The notes under the pieces were generated by a model. It ran no database searches and was not told the origin of the DNA. It saw only the letters and a list, made by a program, of their open reading frames with translations. A stretch of 64,000 bases of DNA from Polynucleobacter sp. (GTDB lineage: Bacteria > Pseudomonadota > Gammaproteobacteria > Burkholderiales > Burkholderiaceae). This document shows positions 22,755-34,651 of the stretch, one piece after another (within the stretch, counting starts at the first letter, position 1; the number at the start of each line of letters is the position of its first letter). Location of the stretch: positions 1 to 64,000 of the forward strand of contig JAOAUK010000026.1 of NCBI GenBank assembly GCA_030157655.1. Direction: 5' to 3'. Both the position numbers and the translations under genes were made by a program.

Positions 22755-23321
22755 CTAGGCGCTAATAATTAAATCTAGCGCTTCATCGTGTTCTTGAGGG
22801 TGCCAGTCACCCTCATTCACCTTTTGAGTGTTATACGCTACCCCAACTGATTGAAAGTCATGTTGCTCTTTCTTGTATAGAGCAAGCGTCCGATCGTAGT
22901 ATCCCCCGCCATACCCAATGCGCCAAAACTGTTTGTTTTGATCAGACCAGCCAAGGCAAGGGGCAATAATGATGTCTGGGCGTACATGGCTTGAGCTTGA
23001 GCCAATGAGCGGTTCATTAATTCCTTGAGGCCCTTTTTGTAAAGGTGTGTTTTCAGCCCAGGTACCAAACAGCAGTGGTTCGTTTAATTGAACTATGGGT
23101 AGGGCGATCGTTCTGTTTGGATGATATCGGGACCAATTTAATGCTAGTGGGCGCAAATCAAATTCGCTGTTAATTGGCCAATAAATAGCTACGCAACAGT
23201 CATTCAGTTGCTCTAAAAATGCCGCCACATTATTTTCTAGACTTTTTCGTTGAGCATCATCCCTGTTCGACGCCAGTCTTATTTCTAGCAAGTTTTGTCT
23301 AAGGTTATTTAAAGTTTTCAC
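22755..23321 (-). CDS. 5-formyltetrahydrofolate cyclo-ligase
   Basis: Family motifs IGYGGGYYDRTLA, CLGWSDQNKQFWRIGYGGG. Confidence 0.9.
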   Translation of the reverse strand: MKTLNNLRQNLLEIRLASNRDDAQRKSLENNVAAFLEQLNDCCVAIYWPINSEFDLRPLALNWSRYHPNRTIALPIVQLNEPLLFGTWAENTPLQKGPQGINEPLIGSSSSHVRPDIIIAPCLGWSDQNKQFWRIGYGGGYYDRTLALYKKEQHDFQSVGVAYNTQKVNEGDWHPQEHDEALDLIISA

Positions 23322-23350
23322 AGGCTACTCAAAAGTAGAAAAAATAAGGC

Positions 23351-25312
23351 ATGATTAAGGGTATGCTACATCGAAAAAACACCAAACTAATAAATAAATT
23401 GATTGCGGGCCTCTTTTTGGCTGCGGTAACAGTTTCTGCGCCATCATTTTCAAAGCCAGCTAAAAATTCATCATCTGCTAAAAAAACAGTTCCGGCCGCT
23501 GACTTAAGTCTTGAAGATAAGCTTTTTGTCGAATTGAGAGAGGCCGCGAAAGTAAACGATGTTGCTAAGACGAGAACCTTGGGCAGTAAATTAGAAAGCC
23601 ACGATTTGTCTGATTACGTGCTCTATTACCAGATAAAGCCTCAAATTTATGACAAGGGTGCACAAGCCAAGGTTGACTCATCAGCAGATGCTGCGGTTGA
23701 AGCTTTTTTAAAAGTAAATGCAGGCAGTGCCATAGCTGATCGTTTGCGTAATGACTGGCTGTTAGTTTTAGGCAAAAGAAAAGACTGGGCTAGCTTTGAT
23801 AAAGAATATGTCCAATTTGTTCTGAACGACGACACTCAGGTGAAGTGTTACGCCGTACAGTCAAAGCAGGCAAAAGGCGAAGATGCCAAACAATTGGGGC
23901 AAGAGTTAAAGAATATTTTGTTAGATGCACAGTATTTTGGTGAGGCTTGCCCAGAGGCTGCGCAGAACCTTTACAAAGCTGGTGGCTTGTCAAAGCAAGA
24001 GGTTGCAGCTATGGGCAGAATTGCGCTTGAAAACAACTATGAGGGGCTTGCCAAAAAATTTGGTGTGGATGATCCAATTGCTGAAACAGTGAAAAAGGCA
24101 AGAACTGATCCAGCACAAGCATATAAAGAGTTTGAAAAAAAAGAATGGCGCACGGGTAGGGAAAATACTGCCGCTGCTTGGGGCGTTATTGGCCAGTTCT
24201 TGGCGAAAAAATTAGATAGAAATGCAATTAAGGCATATCGATTGCAACATGAGGCGGGCAATCAACAATTGTTGTCACCCGAGTCTCAAGAGTGGAAGGT
24301 AAGAACAGCTCTGCGCGAAGGTGATTGGAAGCTAGTTAAAGAATCAATAGAGGGCATGACGCCTGCAATTAGAAAGCGAGATCCTGCCTGGACCTACTGG
24401 TATGGAAGAGCACAAAAAGAATTGGGTGACGATGCTTTAGCCACAGAAACATTCCAAGCCTTAGTGGAACAGTTTCATTTTTATGGTCAGCTGGCCAGAG
24501 AAGACTTGGGAATGAAGATTCACGTTCCAAAGAGAGTGACGCCTGATGAATCATTAGTTAAGCAAATGAGTGCAAACAAAGGTTTTGCTAGAGCGGTTCG
24601 CTTTTATGACATGGGTTTGCGTTTTGAGGGCAATCGAGAGTGGAATTGGGAGCTAAGAACATTAAGCGACAAGCAATTAATAGCTGCTGCTGAGCATGCA
24701 AAAAGAATTGGTTTATATGATCGCGCCGTTAATACTGCTGATCGCACAAAGTTAGAGCATGATTTTGGTTTGCGATACCCCACTCCTTTCAAAGAGTCTT
24801 TGAGTCCAATTGCCAATTCAATTGGATTGGACTCGAATTGGGCATATGGTCTGATTAGGCAGGAATCAAGATTTATTATGGCCGCAAAATCAAGCGTTGG
24901 AGCATCTGGCTTGATGCAGGTGATGCCATCAACTGCAAAATATGTGGCAAAAAAGATTGGCATGACCAACTTCAAGGTTAGCGAGTTAGATGATATGAAA
25001 ACAAATCTAACCTTGGGTAGCAATTATCTCAATATGGTTTTACAAGATTTGGATGGGTCATTTGCTTTGGCATCAGCTGCGTATAACGCAGGCCCTAGTC
25101 GACCAAAGTTATGGCGTGAAAAACTTCCTAGAACTGTTGAGGGCGCAATCTTTGCCGAAACTATTCCATTTAATGAAACTCGCGGATACGTAAAAAATGT
25201 TTTAGCTAATGCGAGTTATTACACGGCGTTATCAACATCTAAGCCACCATCACTTAAGCAAAAGCTAGGGATGGTTTCTCCTAAGGCTTCAGTTTTATCG
25301 GAGTTGCCATAA
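23351..25312 (+). CDS. slt: Soluble lytic murein transglycosylase
   Basis: LIRQESRFIMAAKSSVGASGLMQVMPSTAKYVAKK, ASAAYNAGPSRPKLW. Confidence 0.93.
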   Translation: MIKGMLHRKNTKLINKLIAGLFLAAVTVSAPSFSKPAKNSSSAKKTVPAADLSLEDKLFVELREAAKVNDVAKTRTLGSKLESHDLSDYVLYYQIKPQIYDKGAQAKVDSSADAAVEAFLKVNAGSAIADRLRNDWLLVLGKRKDWASFDKEYVQFVLNDDTQVKCYAVQSKQAKGEDAKQLGQELKNILLDAQYFGEACPEAAQNLYKAGGLSKQEVAAMGRIALENNYEGLAKKFGVDDPIAETVKKARTDPAQAYKEFEKKEWRTGRENTAAAWGVIGQFLAKKLDRNAIKAYRLQHEAGNQQLLSPESQEWKVRTALREGDWKLVKESIEGMTPAIRKRDPAWTYWYGRAQKELGDDALATETFQALVEQFHFYGQLAREDLGMKIHVPKRVTPDESLVKQMSANKGFARAVRFYDMGLRFEGNREWNWELRTLSDKQLIAAAEHAKRIGLYDRAVNTADRTKLEHDFGLRYPTPFKESLSPIANSIGLDSNWAYGLIRQESRFIMAAKSSVGASGLMQVMPSTAKYVAKKIGMTNFKVSELDDMKTNLTLGSNYLNMVLQDLDGSFALASAAYNAGPSRPKLWREKLPRTVEGAIFAETIPFNETRGYVKNVLANASYYTALSTSKPPSLKQKLGMVSPKASVLSELP

Positions 25313-26226
25313 TGACATCTAGAAATGTTTTATTAATTGGCGGTAGTGGTTTTGTTGGCAGGCAGGTGGCTAGTAAATTAGCTAGCGCAGGCTATAAAGT
25401 TGTGTTGCCAACGCGCCGATCAATCTATGCAAAAGATTTATGGGTATTGCCAAACGTGCAGGTGGTTGAAGCCAATGTGCATGATGCTGTTGTTTTGGAT
25501 GATTTGTGCATGCGCATTGGTCAAGACGGTGTGGTGATTAACTTGGTGGGTGTTCTACACGATAAACAGGGAGCTCCTTATGGCCCGGGATTTGAAAAGA
25601 ATCATGTTGAATTGCCAAGAAAAATTATTGCAGCCATGGCAAAAAACAAGTTGCAACGTTACTTACATATGAGTGCTTTAGGCGCAGATGTTGCGGGCTG
25701 TTCAATGTATCAACGTAGTAAAGGTGCAGGCGAGGCGCTCGTTAAAGAAAGTGCTTTGAACTGGACCATCTTTAGACCATCGGTGATATTTGGCGAAGAT
25801 GATTCATTTATCAACTTGTTCGGGACTTTGCAAAAGTTTGCACCAGTCATGCCTTTGGCGGGGGCTGGCGCAAAATTTCAGCCTGTTTATGTGGGTGATG
25901 TTGCAGAGGCATTTCTTAGGGCCATCAATATGAGTGGAACGGTTTGCCGAACATTTGATTTGGTGGGGGCAAACGTATATAGCCTTGCAGAGTTGGTTAA
26001 GTTTGCGGGAGCCAAAGTAAAAAAATCTAGTTTTGTAATTCCTATTCCTCGCGCATTGGGATATTTGCAGGCATATATGCTGGAATTTATGCCGGGGCCA
26101 ACTCTTATGTCGCGTGATAATTTGGCTTCAATGCAACAAGATAATGTCTTGCCAATGGGGGCGGAGAATGCCCTACAGAAAACATTTGGAATAACCCCGC
26201 AACCTTTGGAAGTTTTACTCCAGTGA
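25312..26226 (+). CDS. NAD(P)-binding epimerase, complex I NDUFA9-like
   Basis: LLIGGSGFVGRQVASKLASAGYKVVLPTRR, VVINLVGVLHD. Confidence 0.85.
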   Translation: MTSRNVLLIGGSGFVGRQVASKLASAGYKVVLPTRRSIYAKDLWVLPNVQVVEANVHDAVVLDDLCMRIGQDGVVINLVGVLHDKQGAPYGPGFEKNHVELPRKIIAAMAKNKLQRYLHMSALGADVAGCSMYQRSKGAGEALVKESALNWTIFRPSVIFGEDDSFINLFGTLQKFAPVMPLAGAGAKFQPVYVGDVAEAFLRAINMSGTVCRTFDLVGANVYSLAELVKFAGAKVKKSSFVIPIPRALGYLQAYMLEFMPGPTLMSRDNLASMQQDNVLPMGAENALQKTFGITPQPLEVLLQ

Positions 26227-27335
26227 AAACCTATGTTGTAGGTGGTGCGATTCGTGACGAGTTATTAGGGCTACCAGTTAAGGACCTTGATTATCTCGTT
26301 GTTGGTGCGACGCCCGAAGTAATGATTGCCAAAGGCTTTAGGCCAGTCGGGCAAGATTTTCCAGTTTTTTTACACCCAGACACAAATGCTGAATATGCTT
26401 TGGCAAGAACAGAGCGAAAGACTGCCCCGGGATACAAAGGATTTGTATTTCATGCAGATCAGCATGTGACCTTAGAGGAAGATTTGGCGCGACGCGATTT
26501 AACGATCAACGCGATGGCCAGAGAGGTGGATCCAAGTGGAGTTGTTGTTGGGCCAGTGATTGATCCATTTGGCGGTCAAAAAGATTTACAGGACAAGCTA
26601 TTCCGGCATGTGGGCGGCGCATTTGTAGAAGATCCCGTGCGTTTGTTGAGAATTGCTAGGTTTGCTGCGCGATTCCCAAGTTTTAGCGTGGCACCAAATA
26701 CATTGGCATTGCTCAAAGAAATCGGCCAAAGTGGAGAGTTGGACGCTTTAGTTAAAGAAAGAGTTTGGCAAGAATTTTCAAGAGGGTTGCTTTCTGAAAG
26801 GCCATCTAGGATGTTAGATGTTCTAGATACTATTGGGGTCTTTAAAAAGTTTTTCCCATCAGAGTTGCTTTTAAAAAATAATCGAAAATTTTTTGACTTT
26901 ATTGATCAATCCACATCATCTAACTTTAATTTGCAACAACGTTGCGCCGTTCTATTTTCTGCGATAGATAGCGGAACTATCAATGCTTGGTGTTCCATGT
27001 GGGGCATTCCGTCTGAGTGCAGAGACTACGCGCTCTTGGGCCATGAAATTCATCAGTCAATTGAGCTTGGTTTAGATAATGCTGAGGATATCTTGCAAGT
27101 ATTGGATCGAGTGGATGTTTGGAGAAAGCCTGAGCGATTTAAAGAGCTAATCGAGGTTGCAGAATTGATTGGAGACCCGGTCGATTTATTGGTCGAATCT
27201 CATTTCGCTGCAAAAAAAGTGAATGTGTCTGATATTGCATCAAGTGTTGCGCAGCAAGGTTCTGGCTCAGGCGAGTTAATAAAAAGAGCAATTGATGAGG
27301 CGCGTCAGTCCGCGATTAAAGAGCTCTTGGTCTAG
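26223..27335 (+). CDS. cca: CCA tRNA nucleotidyltransferase
   Basis: MKTYVVGGAIRDELLGLPVKDLDYLVVG, RRDLTINAMA. Confidence 0.95.
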   Translation: MKTYVVGGAIRDELLGLPVKDLDYLVVGATPEVMIAKGFRPVGQDFPVFLHPDTNAEYALARTERKTAPGYKGFVFHADQHVTLEEDLARRDLTINAMAREVDPSGVVVGPVIDPFGGQKDLQDKLFRHVGGAFVEDPVRLLRIARFAARFPSFSVAPNTLALLKEIGQSGELDALVKERVWQEFSRGLLSERPSRMLDVLDTIGVFKKFFPSELLLKNNRKFFDFIDQSTSSNFNLQQRCAVLFSAIDSGTINAWCSMWGIPSECRDYALLGHEIHQSIELGLDNAEDILQVLDRVDVWRKPERFKELIEVAELIGDPVDLLVESHFAAKKVNVSDIASSVAQQGSGSGELIKRAIDEARQSAIKELLV

Positions 27336-28488
27336 ACCTAAAGCCAGGTAGCTCACTCTCAGAAAAACTCATTTTTTTTGTCAGACATAAAACTTTAAAA
27401 AGCTCACCCATCTCTGCTTCAGATAATAATTTTTGTATGCCATTAGATAGGGGCATGAAATTTTTAATATCTCTTGGGTCTGCCATATTAAGTAGTAGTT
27501 GCCCAATACCTGCATCCATTAAATATGAAGCTTGGCTTGTATAGCCTGAAAAATTAAAGCCATGTTCAATGGCGGTTTCTGCAATGACAGTCCAGTTGAC
27601 ATGAGACGTTAGATCGCACAGCCCTGGGAAATAAAATGGATCTTGAATCGTATGATGGCGATAGTGCCCAATCAAAGTGCCTTGCCCACGTTGTGAGTGG
27701 TAATACTCACGTTCGGGGAAGCCATAATCAAAGGTCAAGAACATGCCTTGATCAAGACATTGTCCTAGAGCCCTAATCCAGGCCTGACTTTGTGGGTGCA
27801 GTTCCGTGGTGTAACCGTTTAATAAATTAGCCGTCTGCAGATAGTTAGGAATCAACTCTTCTGGAACCTTTTGCCCTGGGCAAAAAGTAAATGTAATTGA
27901 GTCATCAGAGTTTTTGTTACTGCAAACATCTTTATATTGCCACACCCCATCAATGTATGTGACCAGCTCAATGGGCATTGCATCCAACACTTCGTTGGCA
28001 AGAATAATTCCAGTAAATTTTTGTGGCAGTTCGGTAAACCATTGAATTTTTTCTGCGCGCCCCGCTAACCTATTTTTTTGACGCTCAATCAGGTCAGCTG
28101 ACAAATCAAGAATGTTGTAGCTATCAATTGAAACGCCCTCACTATTGAGAGTATTTAATATGGATTCAGCTAGCGCACCAGAGCCCGCACCAAACTCTAA
28201 GATATTGATGGGTTGACCCTTGGCTTTGAGTTCATCAATCGCCGGTAACAGGCTTTGGGTAATTGTGGCGCCGAAAAGGGGGCTGATTTCAGGGGCGGTA
28301 GTAAAGTCACCTCGCTGACCCAGCTTGGTTCTGCCGGCAGCGTAATAGCCCAATCCTGGCGCGTAGAGCGCCATTTCCATATACTTAGAAAAAGGAATTG
28401 CCCCATTATTGGCAATTATTTCTTGATGAATTTTTTGAGCCAAAAGTTGGCTATGTAACGTTTCTTCTGTACTAGGGGTAATATCCAT
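27316..28488 (-). CDS. SAM-dependent methyltransferase, COG1565 (NDUFAF7/MidA-like)
   Basis: GDFTTAPEISPLFGATI, ILEFGAGSGALAESIL, GIILANEVLDAMP. Confidence 0.92.
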   Translation of the reverse strand: MDITPSTEETLHSQLLAQKIHQEIIANNGAIPFSKYMEMALYAPGLGYYAAGRTKLGQRGDFTTAPEISPLFGATITQSLLPAIDELKAKGQPINILEFGAGSGALAESILNTLNSEGVSIDSYNILDLSADLIERQKNRLAGRAEKIQWFTELPQKFTGIILANEVLDAMPIELVTYIDGVWQYKDVCSNKNSDDSITFTFCPGQKVPEELIPNYLQTANLLNGYTTELHPQSQAWIRALGQCLDQGMFLTFDYGFPEREYYHSQRGQGTLIGHYRHHTIQDPFYFPGLCDLTSHVNWTVIAETAIEHGFNFSGYTSQASYLMDAGIGQLLLNMADPRDIKNFMPLSNGIQKLLSEAEMGELFKVLCLTKKMSFSESELPGFRSRPRAL

Positions 28489-28531
28489 ACCTCGCGAGTC
28501 TACAACTCTTATAGATAAAGCTGCAAAAATT

Positions 28532-29314
28532 ATGAAAAATCAGAAAATTGCCTTGGTAACTGGTGCCGCAAAGCGAGTTGGCCGCGCCATTGCTATTGGA
28601 CTGGCCAGGGATGGTTGGGATGTGGCAATCCATTACGGAAACTCAAAAGATGCAGCTGAGCAAACCGTTATGGATATTCTTGCTACAGGCCAACGAGGCG
28701 TAGCCTTGCAGGCTGATTTATCTAAAGAAGATCAAGCTAGCCAATTAATAGCAAGATGTGTAGATGCGCTAGGATTGCCAACTTGCCTGGTCAATAATGC
28801 ATCTTTATTTCAATATGATGTGGCATCAAGCTTTAGCTATGCGGCTCTTGACCGACATATGTTGACGAATGTGGCGGCACCCCTGATTTTGTCTAGAGAC
28901 TTATATCGCCTGCACGCAAAACAAAGGTTACAAGATGCGGTTGGACCTAGCGGCGTTGTAATTAATTTATTAGATCAAAAGTTGGCTAATTTAAATCCGG
29001 ATTTCTTGTCGTACACACTTTCAAAGTCAGCATTACATTCAGCAACTACTTTGTTGGCGCAATCATTTGCTCCAAATTTGAGAGTGGTTGGAGTTGCGCC
29101 GGGAATCACTATGGTTTCTGGCGATCAGTCTGAAGATGGCTTTGTTAAGGCCCATAGCATGACGCCTTTGGGTAAATCATCAACACCAGACGATATCGCC
29201 GGTGCTGTGGTGTATTTGGCAAATTCAAATGCCGTAACGGGCACAACCTTGTACGTGGACGGTGGCCAACATTTGTTGTCGACTGATCGAGACGTGATGT
29301 TTTTGACGGAGTAG
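28532..29314 (+). CDS. SDR-family pteridine reductase (FolM/PTR1-like)
   Basis: TGAAKRVG (TGX3RXG pteridine reductase motif); adjacent to folB. Confidence 0.82.
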   Translation: MKNQKIALVTGAAKRVGRAIAIGLARDGWDVAIHYGNSKDAAEQTVMDILATGQRGVALQADLSKEDQASQLIARCVDALGLPTCLVNNASLFQYDVASSFSYAALDRHMLTNVAAPLILSRDLYRLHAKQRLQDAVGPSGVVINLLDQKLANLNPDFLSYTLSKSALHSATTLLAQSFAPNLRVVGVAPGITMVSGDQSEDGFVKAHSMTPLGKSSTPDDIAGAVVYLANSNAVTGTTLYVDGGQHLLSTDRDVMFLTE

Positions 29315-29318
29315 AAAA

Positions 29319-29711
29319 ATGCAGGCTTTACTATCCCACCCACGATTAATGGATTGCCGTAGATTGTTTTTAAGCAACTATGAGGTGTACATCAACATTG
29401 GCGTACATGATTTTGAAAAGCGCGGTGAGCAACGTGTATTAATTAATGTTGATTTATTTGTTCCATTAATTGAAAACACTCCGACCAATGATAGTTTGGA
29501 AGAAGTTGTTGACTATGACTTTATGCGCCAAAGTATTGTTGAACGCGTTTCAAAAGGACATATTCATTTGCAAGAAACCTTGTGTGATGATGTAGCAAAA
29601 ATTATGTTGAAACATCCCAGAGTAAGGGCTGTCAGAGTATCAACAGCTAAGCCAGATGTTTATCCTGATTGTGACGCAGTTGGCGTCGAAATATTTTTGA
29701 TTAAAGAATGA
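29319..29711 (+). CDS. folB: Dihydroneopterin aldolase
   Basis: [28 protein letters not shown]. Confidence 0.92.
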   Translation: MQALLSHPRLMDCRRLFLSNYEVYINIGVHDFEKRGEQRVLINVDLFVPLIENTPTNDSLEEVVDYDFMRQSIVERVSKGHIHLQETLCDDVAKIMLKHPRVRAVRVSTAKPDVYPDCDAVGVEIFLIKE

Positions 29712-30559
29712 AAGATCCTCGCAAAGTCGCGTACGAAGAAAATAAGTTAGACAAAAAGTTATGTCGTCTAACTGGGCAGGCCATTGTTGATTACAACATG
29801 ATTGAGGATGGCGATAAGGTGATGGTTTGCCTCTCTGGGGGCAAAGATAGTTATGCCATGTTAGATATTTTGATGAAGCTCAGGGAGCGCGCACCAATTA
29901 ACTTTGATTTGGTGGCTGTCAATTTAGATCAAAAGCAACCAGGTTTTCCAGAGGATATTCTGCCTAATTATTTAAAAAAATTAGGTATACCTTTTCATAT
30001 TGAAGAGCAAGACACATATGGGATTGTGAAAAGAGTCGTGCCCGAAGGGAAAACGACTTGTGGGCTCTGTTCTCGTTTGCGTCGCGGAATTTTGTACCGG
30101 GTTGCGGGCGAGTTGGGCGCAACAAAGATTGCGCTTGGCCATCACCGAGATGATATTTTAGAAACATTGCTGATGAACATGTTTCATGGCGGAAAACTCA
30201 AAGGCATGCCGCCAAAATTAAGGTCTGATGATGGTAAGCATATTGTTATTAGGCCTTTGGCTTACGTGCCTGAGAAATATTTAGAGCGCTACGCAGAGCA
30301 AATGGCTTTCCCAATCATTCCTTGTAATTTATGCGGAAGCCAAGAAAATTTACAGCGTAATGCTATGAAAGCCATGTTGCGTGAGTGGGAGAAAAAATAC
30401 CCGGGTCGCGTGGAAAGCCTATTTAGCTCCTTGCAAAATGTTGTGCCATCTCACCTCATGGATGGTAAGCATTTTGATTTTAAAAATTTGACCGATACAA
30501 GCGGTTCTAGCGACTTGGAAGAGCAGATCTCTTGGCAGCCAGTGCAGATGACTCTTTAA
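29708..30559 (+). CDS. ttcA: tRNA 2-thiocytidine(32) synthetase TtcA
   Basis: [17 protein letters not shown]-loop, [13 protein letters not shown]. Confidence 0.96.
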   Translation: MKDPRKVAYEENKLDKKLCRLTGQAIVDYNMIEDGDKVMVCLSGGKDSYAMLDILMKLRERAPINFDLVAVNLDQKQPGFPEDILPNYLKKLGIPFHIEEQDTYGIVKRVVPEGKTTCGLCSRLRRGILYRVAGELGATKIALGHHRDDILETLLMNMFHGGKLKGMPPKLRSDDGKHIVIRPLAYVPEKYLERYAEQMAFPIIPCNLCGSQENLQRNAMKAMLREWEKKYPGRVESLFSSLQNVVPSHLMDGKHFDFKNLTDTSGSSDLEEQISWQPVQMTL

Positions 30560-31424
30560 TTAAAGAGTTGATGTCGCTCACCCACGTTTCAACTCTTTCA
30601 GAGGCATACTTTTTTTGATCATCATTTGTGATTTGCGTCAAAAATGATGCAAGCTCCATAGCAATTTCTTCACGTTTTTTGGCGGCTTCTTGTTGCTCCT
30701 TAAGCCTGCCATATTCAAAATATTTGATGTAGTCAGTAATTAAATTTTCTGATTCTTTTTGAGTTAACTTCTTTTTCGTAATATCTTTCATGATGGCAAT
30801 TAGTTCTTGCTGTCTGCGCAACCTGTCTTGATAAATCAGATGCATATCAATTGGGTTGGCTATGATGTGCGCCTTAATTTTTTCTTCTTGATCTTTACTT
30901 AACTTTCCAAATAGCCACCCAGCTCTTTGGGTGACCTTTTCAGTCCTCACTTTAATTTGCTCAGATTTTTCCTTGGGGAGCCATTCTTTTACGAATTTTT
31001 CGTTATTTTGGGCTATGCGTTTTTGAACGTTTTCAATTTGTGATGGTTCAAGGCTCATGAAAAGTCTAGCTAAATCGGGAGTCACTTTGTATGCAATTGC
31101 ATAACTATGCTTTTTAATTTCGCCATAAAAATACACAACATCTCTTCTTGTAATGCTTTTGTTGAGTTTTTGTTGAATTTCTTCAAGAGTAATAGCAAGC
31201 CCTTGTAGTTGAGCTGTTCTATGCCACCAGAAATGACGATCAAGGGCCTCTCTGATGAGACTATCTTGTTCTTGATTTAAGCCAATATGGTCGTCAATCC
31301 ACCAGCGCGACAAGGCATCGCCTTGGTTATATACAAAGCGAACGGCGCTGCAGCTAAGTAAGGATATTGTGGCTATCCCAATGGCTAGCCACTTTAGAGT
31401 TTGGAGGGGTTTAAATAAACTCAT
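30507..31424 (-). CDS. DUF6279-like lipoprotein
   Basis: [50 protein letters not shown]; lipobox LLSC; start set at 31424. Confidence 0.82.
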   Translation of the reverse strand: MSLFKPLQTLKWLAIGIATISLLSCSAVRFVYNQGDALSRWWIDDHIGLNQEQDSLIREALDRHFWWHRTAQLQGLAITLEEIQQKLNKSITRRDVVYFYGEIKKHSYAIAYKVTPDLARLFMSLEPSQIENVQKRIAQNNEKFVKEWLPKEKSEQIKVRTEKVTQRAGWLFGKLSKDQEEKIKAHIIANPIDMHLIYQDRLRRQQELIAIMKDITKKKLTQKESENLITDYIKYFEYGRLKEQQEAAKKREEIAMELASFLTQITNDDQKKYASERVETWVSDINSLIKESSALAAKRSALPSR

Positions 31425-31437
31425 ATAATTATTAATA

Positions 31438-32805
31438 ATGAATATCGTCATATTAGCTGCTGGACAGGGAAAGCGTATGCGCTCCTCTTTGCCCAAGGTG
31501 CTCCATCCAATTGCGGGTCGACCGATGCTCGCGCACGCCATTGCGAGCGCACAAGCGATAGCAGGTCAACATCAGACAGTGATAGTTTTAGGGCATGGCG
31601 GGGATTTGGTCAAAGATTACCTTGAAAAATCAGGGGTGACAGTTAAAACCGCATACCAACTTGAGCAAAAAGGCACGGGCCACGCAGTTTTGCAGGCCGC
31701 TAATTTATTGGATGATGCCAAAGACACCTTAATACTATATGGTGATGTGCCGTTAATTCAGACAGAGACTCTTGAAAAGTTGGCCAAGTTGGCCTCAACT
31801 GGTGCCTTGGCGTTACTAACGCAAGAAATGAGTAACCCCACTGGGTATGGCCGCATTGTTCGTAATCAGGACGGTGGGATTCAATCAATTGTTGAGGAAA
31901 AAGACGCCAGCCCAGAAGTTAAGGCCATCACAGAAATTAATACTGGTTTGATGGCTGTGCCAACTGCGCACTTAAAGCGTTGGTTAAGTGCTCTAACTCC
32001 AAATAATGCTCAAGGCGAGTATTACCTCACTGACATTATTGAAATGGCAGTCAATGAGGGCGTTCCTGTCTGTGCAGCCGCCCCAAGATTTGATTGGGAG
32101 ACTGTTGGTGTAAATAGTCGTGGTCAGTTAGCTGAGCTTGAGCGCACTTGGCAGTTAGAAGTGGCTAATCGTTTGCTTGATTTGGGTGTCACATTATTGG
32201 ACCCAGCAAGAATTGATGTTCGAGGTGAATTGATTTGTGGCCAAGATGTCAAAATTGACGTTGGTTGTGTTTTTGAAGGCAAAGTTACTTTGGCCGAAGG
32301 TGTTTCAGTTGGACCTTATTGCGTTATTCGCGATGCCAACATCGAGCGCGGGGCAATAATTCATGCGTATACACACATTGATCAAGCTAAGGTTGGTGCC
32401 AATAGCATCATTGGACCTTATGCAAGATTGCGCCCAGGCACTGAATTGTCTGAAGAAGTACATATCGGCAACTTTGTGGAAGTTAAGAACAGTCAAATAG
32501 CATCGCAAAGTAAAGCAAACCATTTGGCCTATATTGGGGATGCCACAATTGGCAAACAAGTTAACGTCGGCGCAGGAACAATTACTTGTAACTACGATGG
32601 CGTGAATAAGCATAGAACTGTTATTGAGGATGGAGCTTTTATTGGTTCTGACACTCAATTAGTTGCGCCAGTGACTGTGGGCAAGGGTGCCACGCTGGGT
32701 GCCGGAACTACATTAACAAAAGATGCGCCGCCTGATCAGTTAACGGTTACCAGGGCTAAGCAAATTTCACTTAATTGGCAAAGGCCCGTTAAGAAAAGTA
32801 AGTAG
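31438..32805 (+). CDS. glmU: Bifunctional UDP-GlcNAc pyrophosphorylase / GlcN-1-P acetyltransferase
   Basis: [27 protein letters not shown]; left-handed beta-helix repeats. Confidence 0.97.
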   Translation: MNIVILAAGQGKRMRSSLPKVLHPIAGRPMLAHAIASAQAIAGQHQTVIVLGHGGDLVKDYLEKSGVTVKTAYQLEQKGTGHAVLQAANLLDDAKDTLILYGDVPLIQTETLEKLAKLASTGALALLTQEMSNPTGYGRIVRNQDGGIQSIVEEKDASPEVKAITEINTGLMAVPTAHLKRWLSALTPNNAQGEYYLTDIIEMAVNEGVPVCAAAPRFDWETVGVNSRGQLAELERTWQLEVANRLLDLGVTLLDPARIDVRGELICGQDVKIDVGCVFEGKVTLAEGVSVGPYCVIRDANIERGAIIHAYTHIDQAKVGANSIIGPYARLRPGTELSEEVHIGNFVEVKNSQIASQSKANHLAYIGDATIGKQVNVGAGTITCNYDGVNKHRTVIEDGAFIGSDTQLVAPVTVGKGATLGAGTTLTKDAPPDQLTVTRAKQISLNWQRPVKKSK

Positions 32806-32830
32806 AACTATTAATTGATAGGAAGCAGTC

Positions 32831-34651
32831 ATGTGCGGCATTGTGGGCGCGATAGCTAAAAGAAATATTGTTGGAGTTCTTGTAGAAGGCCTGCGTCGCT
32901 TGGAGTACCGTGGCTACGACTCCTGTGGGTTTGCGTTAATCTCAAATAATCAATTAGTCAGAGCTAGAACAACTGAGCGCGTTGCCGATTTGGGCGAGCA
33001 AGGTGAAAAAATGTCAGGCAATATTGGCATTGCGCATACTCGTTGGGCAACACACGGTAAGCCAGACACAGTTAATGCGCACCCGCATTTCTCTAATGAT
33101 TTAATTGGCTTGGTTCATAACGGCATCATTGAGAACTATGAAGAACTTCGCCAAGAACTAAAGTCTGTTGGGTATGTGTTTGTGTCTCAAACTGATACGG
33201 AGGTGATTGCACACCTAATTCACCAGGCCTATACAAAGATGAGTGAACGAGATTTGCCTGCGGCTGTTCGAGCAGTGATTCCTCGTTTGCATGGTGCCTA
33301 TGCAATTGGCGTGATTGCTCAGGATGCGCCGGATGTTTTGGTTGGCGCTCGAGCTGGCTCACCTCTAGTCGTGGCTTATGGCAAACAAGAAAACTTTTTG
33401 GCGTCTGACGCATTGGCTGTCGCAGAGCATGCTACGGCGATGGCTTATTTAGAAGAAGGTGATATCGCTGTTTTGACAACAGATGGTATCAGCATTACCG
33501 ACCTTGCCGGTGTTCCTCAAAGCAGAATGCAAAAACCAGTACCCGCTCAAACTGCTGCGGTTGATTTGGGTCCTTATCAGCATTACATGCAAAAAGAAAT
33601 ATTTGAGCAACCCAGAGCTATTGCTGATACTTTAGGCCATGCAGAAAGTGCTGACCCATCTTTATTTGGCGCATCTGCTCAAGATTTAGAAAAGATTAAC
33701 AGCATACTAATTTTGGCTTGTGGCACGAGTTACTATGCTGCCAGCACGGCGAAGTATTGGTTAGAGGATTTAGCGGGTATTTCTACTCAAGTTGAGATTG
33801 CTAGCGAATATCGATATCGAAAAACCGTTCCGAATCCCAATGCATTAGTTATCGTTGTTTCACAGTCAGGTGAGACAGCAGATACATTGGCAGCCTTGCG
33901 ACATGCGCAGGCTTTAGGGCATACAGAAACTTTGGCTATATGTAATGTAGCTACTAGCGCAATGGTTCGGGAGACTAAGTATCGTTTCTTAACACATGCC
34001 GGTACAGAAATTGGTGTTGCATCAACCAAAGCATTTACAACTCAATTGGTTGGCTTATACTTGTTGGCACTCACTTTAGCAAAAAGTAAAAAGCATCTTT
34101 TGAATGATCAAGAGCGTGATGCATTTAGTCGTTTGCGCCATTTACCCTCTGCCATCAATGCTGCGCTGGCCTTGGAGCCACAGATTATTGCTTGGAGTGA
34201 AGCGTTTGCTAAATGTGAGAACGCATTATTTTTAGGACGCGGACTACATTACCCAATTGCTTTAGAGGGCGCGCTTAAATTAAAAGAAATTTCTTATATT
34301 CATGCTGAGGCATACCCAGCTGGCGAGTTAAAGCATGGTCCGTTAGCTTTGGTCACTGAGCAAATGCCAGTTGTGACTGTTGCGCCTAACGATGCGCTAT
34401 TAGAGAAACTTAAATCTAATATGCAAGAAGTAAAAGCTCGTGGCGGGCGTTTATATGTTTTTGCTGATGCAGATACACAGATTGTTGCTGAGGAAGGCAT
34501 TCATGTGATTCGCATGCCAGAGCATTATGGTGATCTATCGCCAATATTGCACGTGGTTCCATTGCAATTGCTTGCATATCACACGGCTTGCGCTAGGGGC
34601 ACTGATGTTGATAAACCAAGGAATCTTGCTAAATCGGTGACAGTTGAGTGA
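32831..34651 (+). CDS. glmS: Glutamine-fructose-6-phosphate aminotransferase
   Basis: [34 protein letters not shown]-terminal [13 protein letters not shown]. Confidence 0.98.
   Translation: MCGIVGAIAKRNIVGVLVEGLRRLEYRGYDSCGFALISNNQLVRARTTERVADLGEQGEKMSGNIGIAHTRWATHGKPDTVNAHPHFSNDLIGLVHNGIIENYEELRQELKSVGYVFVSQTDTEVIAHLIHQAYTKMSERDLPAAVRAVIPRLHGAYAIGVIAQDAPDVLVGARAGSPLVVAYGKQENFLASDALAVAEHATAMAYLEEGDIAVLTTDGISITDLAGVPQSRMQKPVPAQTAAVDLGPYQHYMQKEIFEQPRAIADTLGHAESADPSLFGASAQDLEKINSILILACGTSYYAASTAKYWLEDLAGISTQVEIASEYRYRKTVPNPNALVIVVSQSGETADTLAALRHAQALGHTETLAICNVATSAMVRETKYRFLTHAGTEIGVASTKAFTTQLVGLYLLALTLAKSKKHLLNDQERDAFSRLRHLPSAINAALALEPQIIAWSEAFAKCENALFLGRGLHYPIALEGALKLKEISYIHAEAYPAGELKHGPLALVTEQMPVVTVAPNDALLEKLKSNMQEVKARGGRLYVFADADTQIVAEEGIHVIRMPEHYGDLSPILHVVPLQLLAYHTACARGTDVDKPRNLAKSVTVE

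Noticed and set aside
32806-32830. Possible glmS ribozyme before glmS
   Set aside because: The intergenic gap is only 25 bp, far too short for the ribozyme
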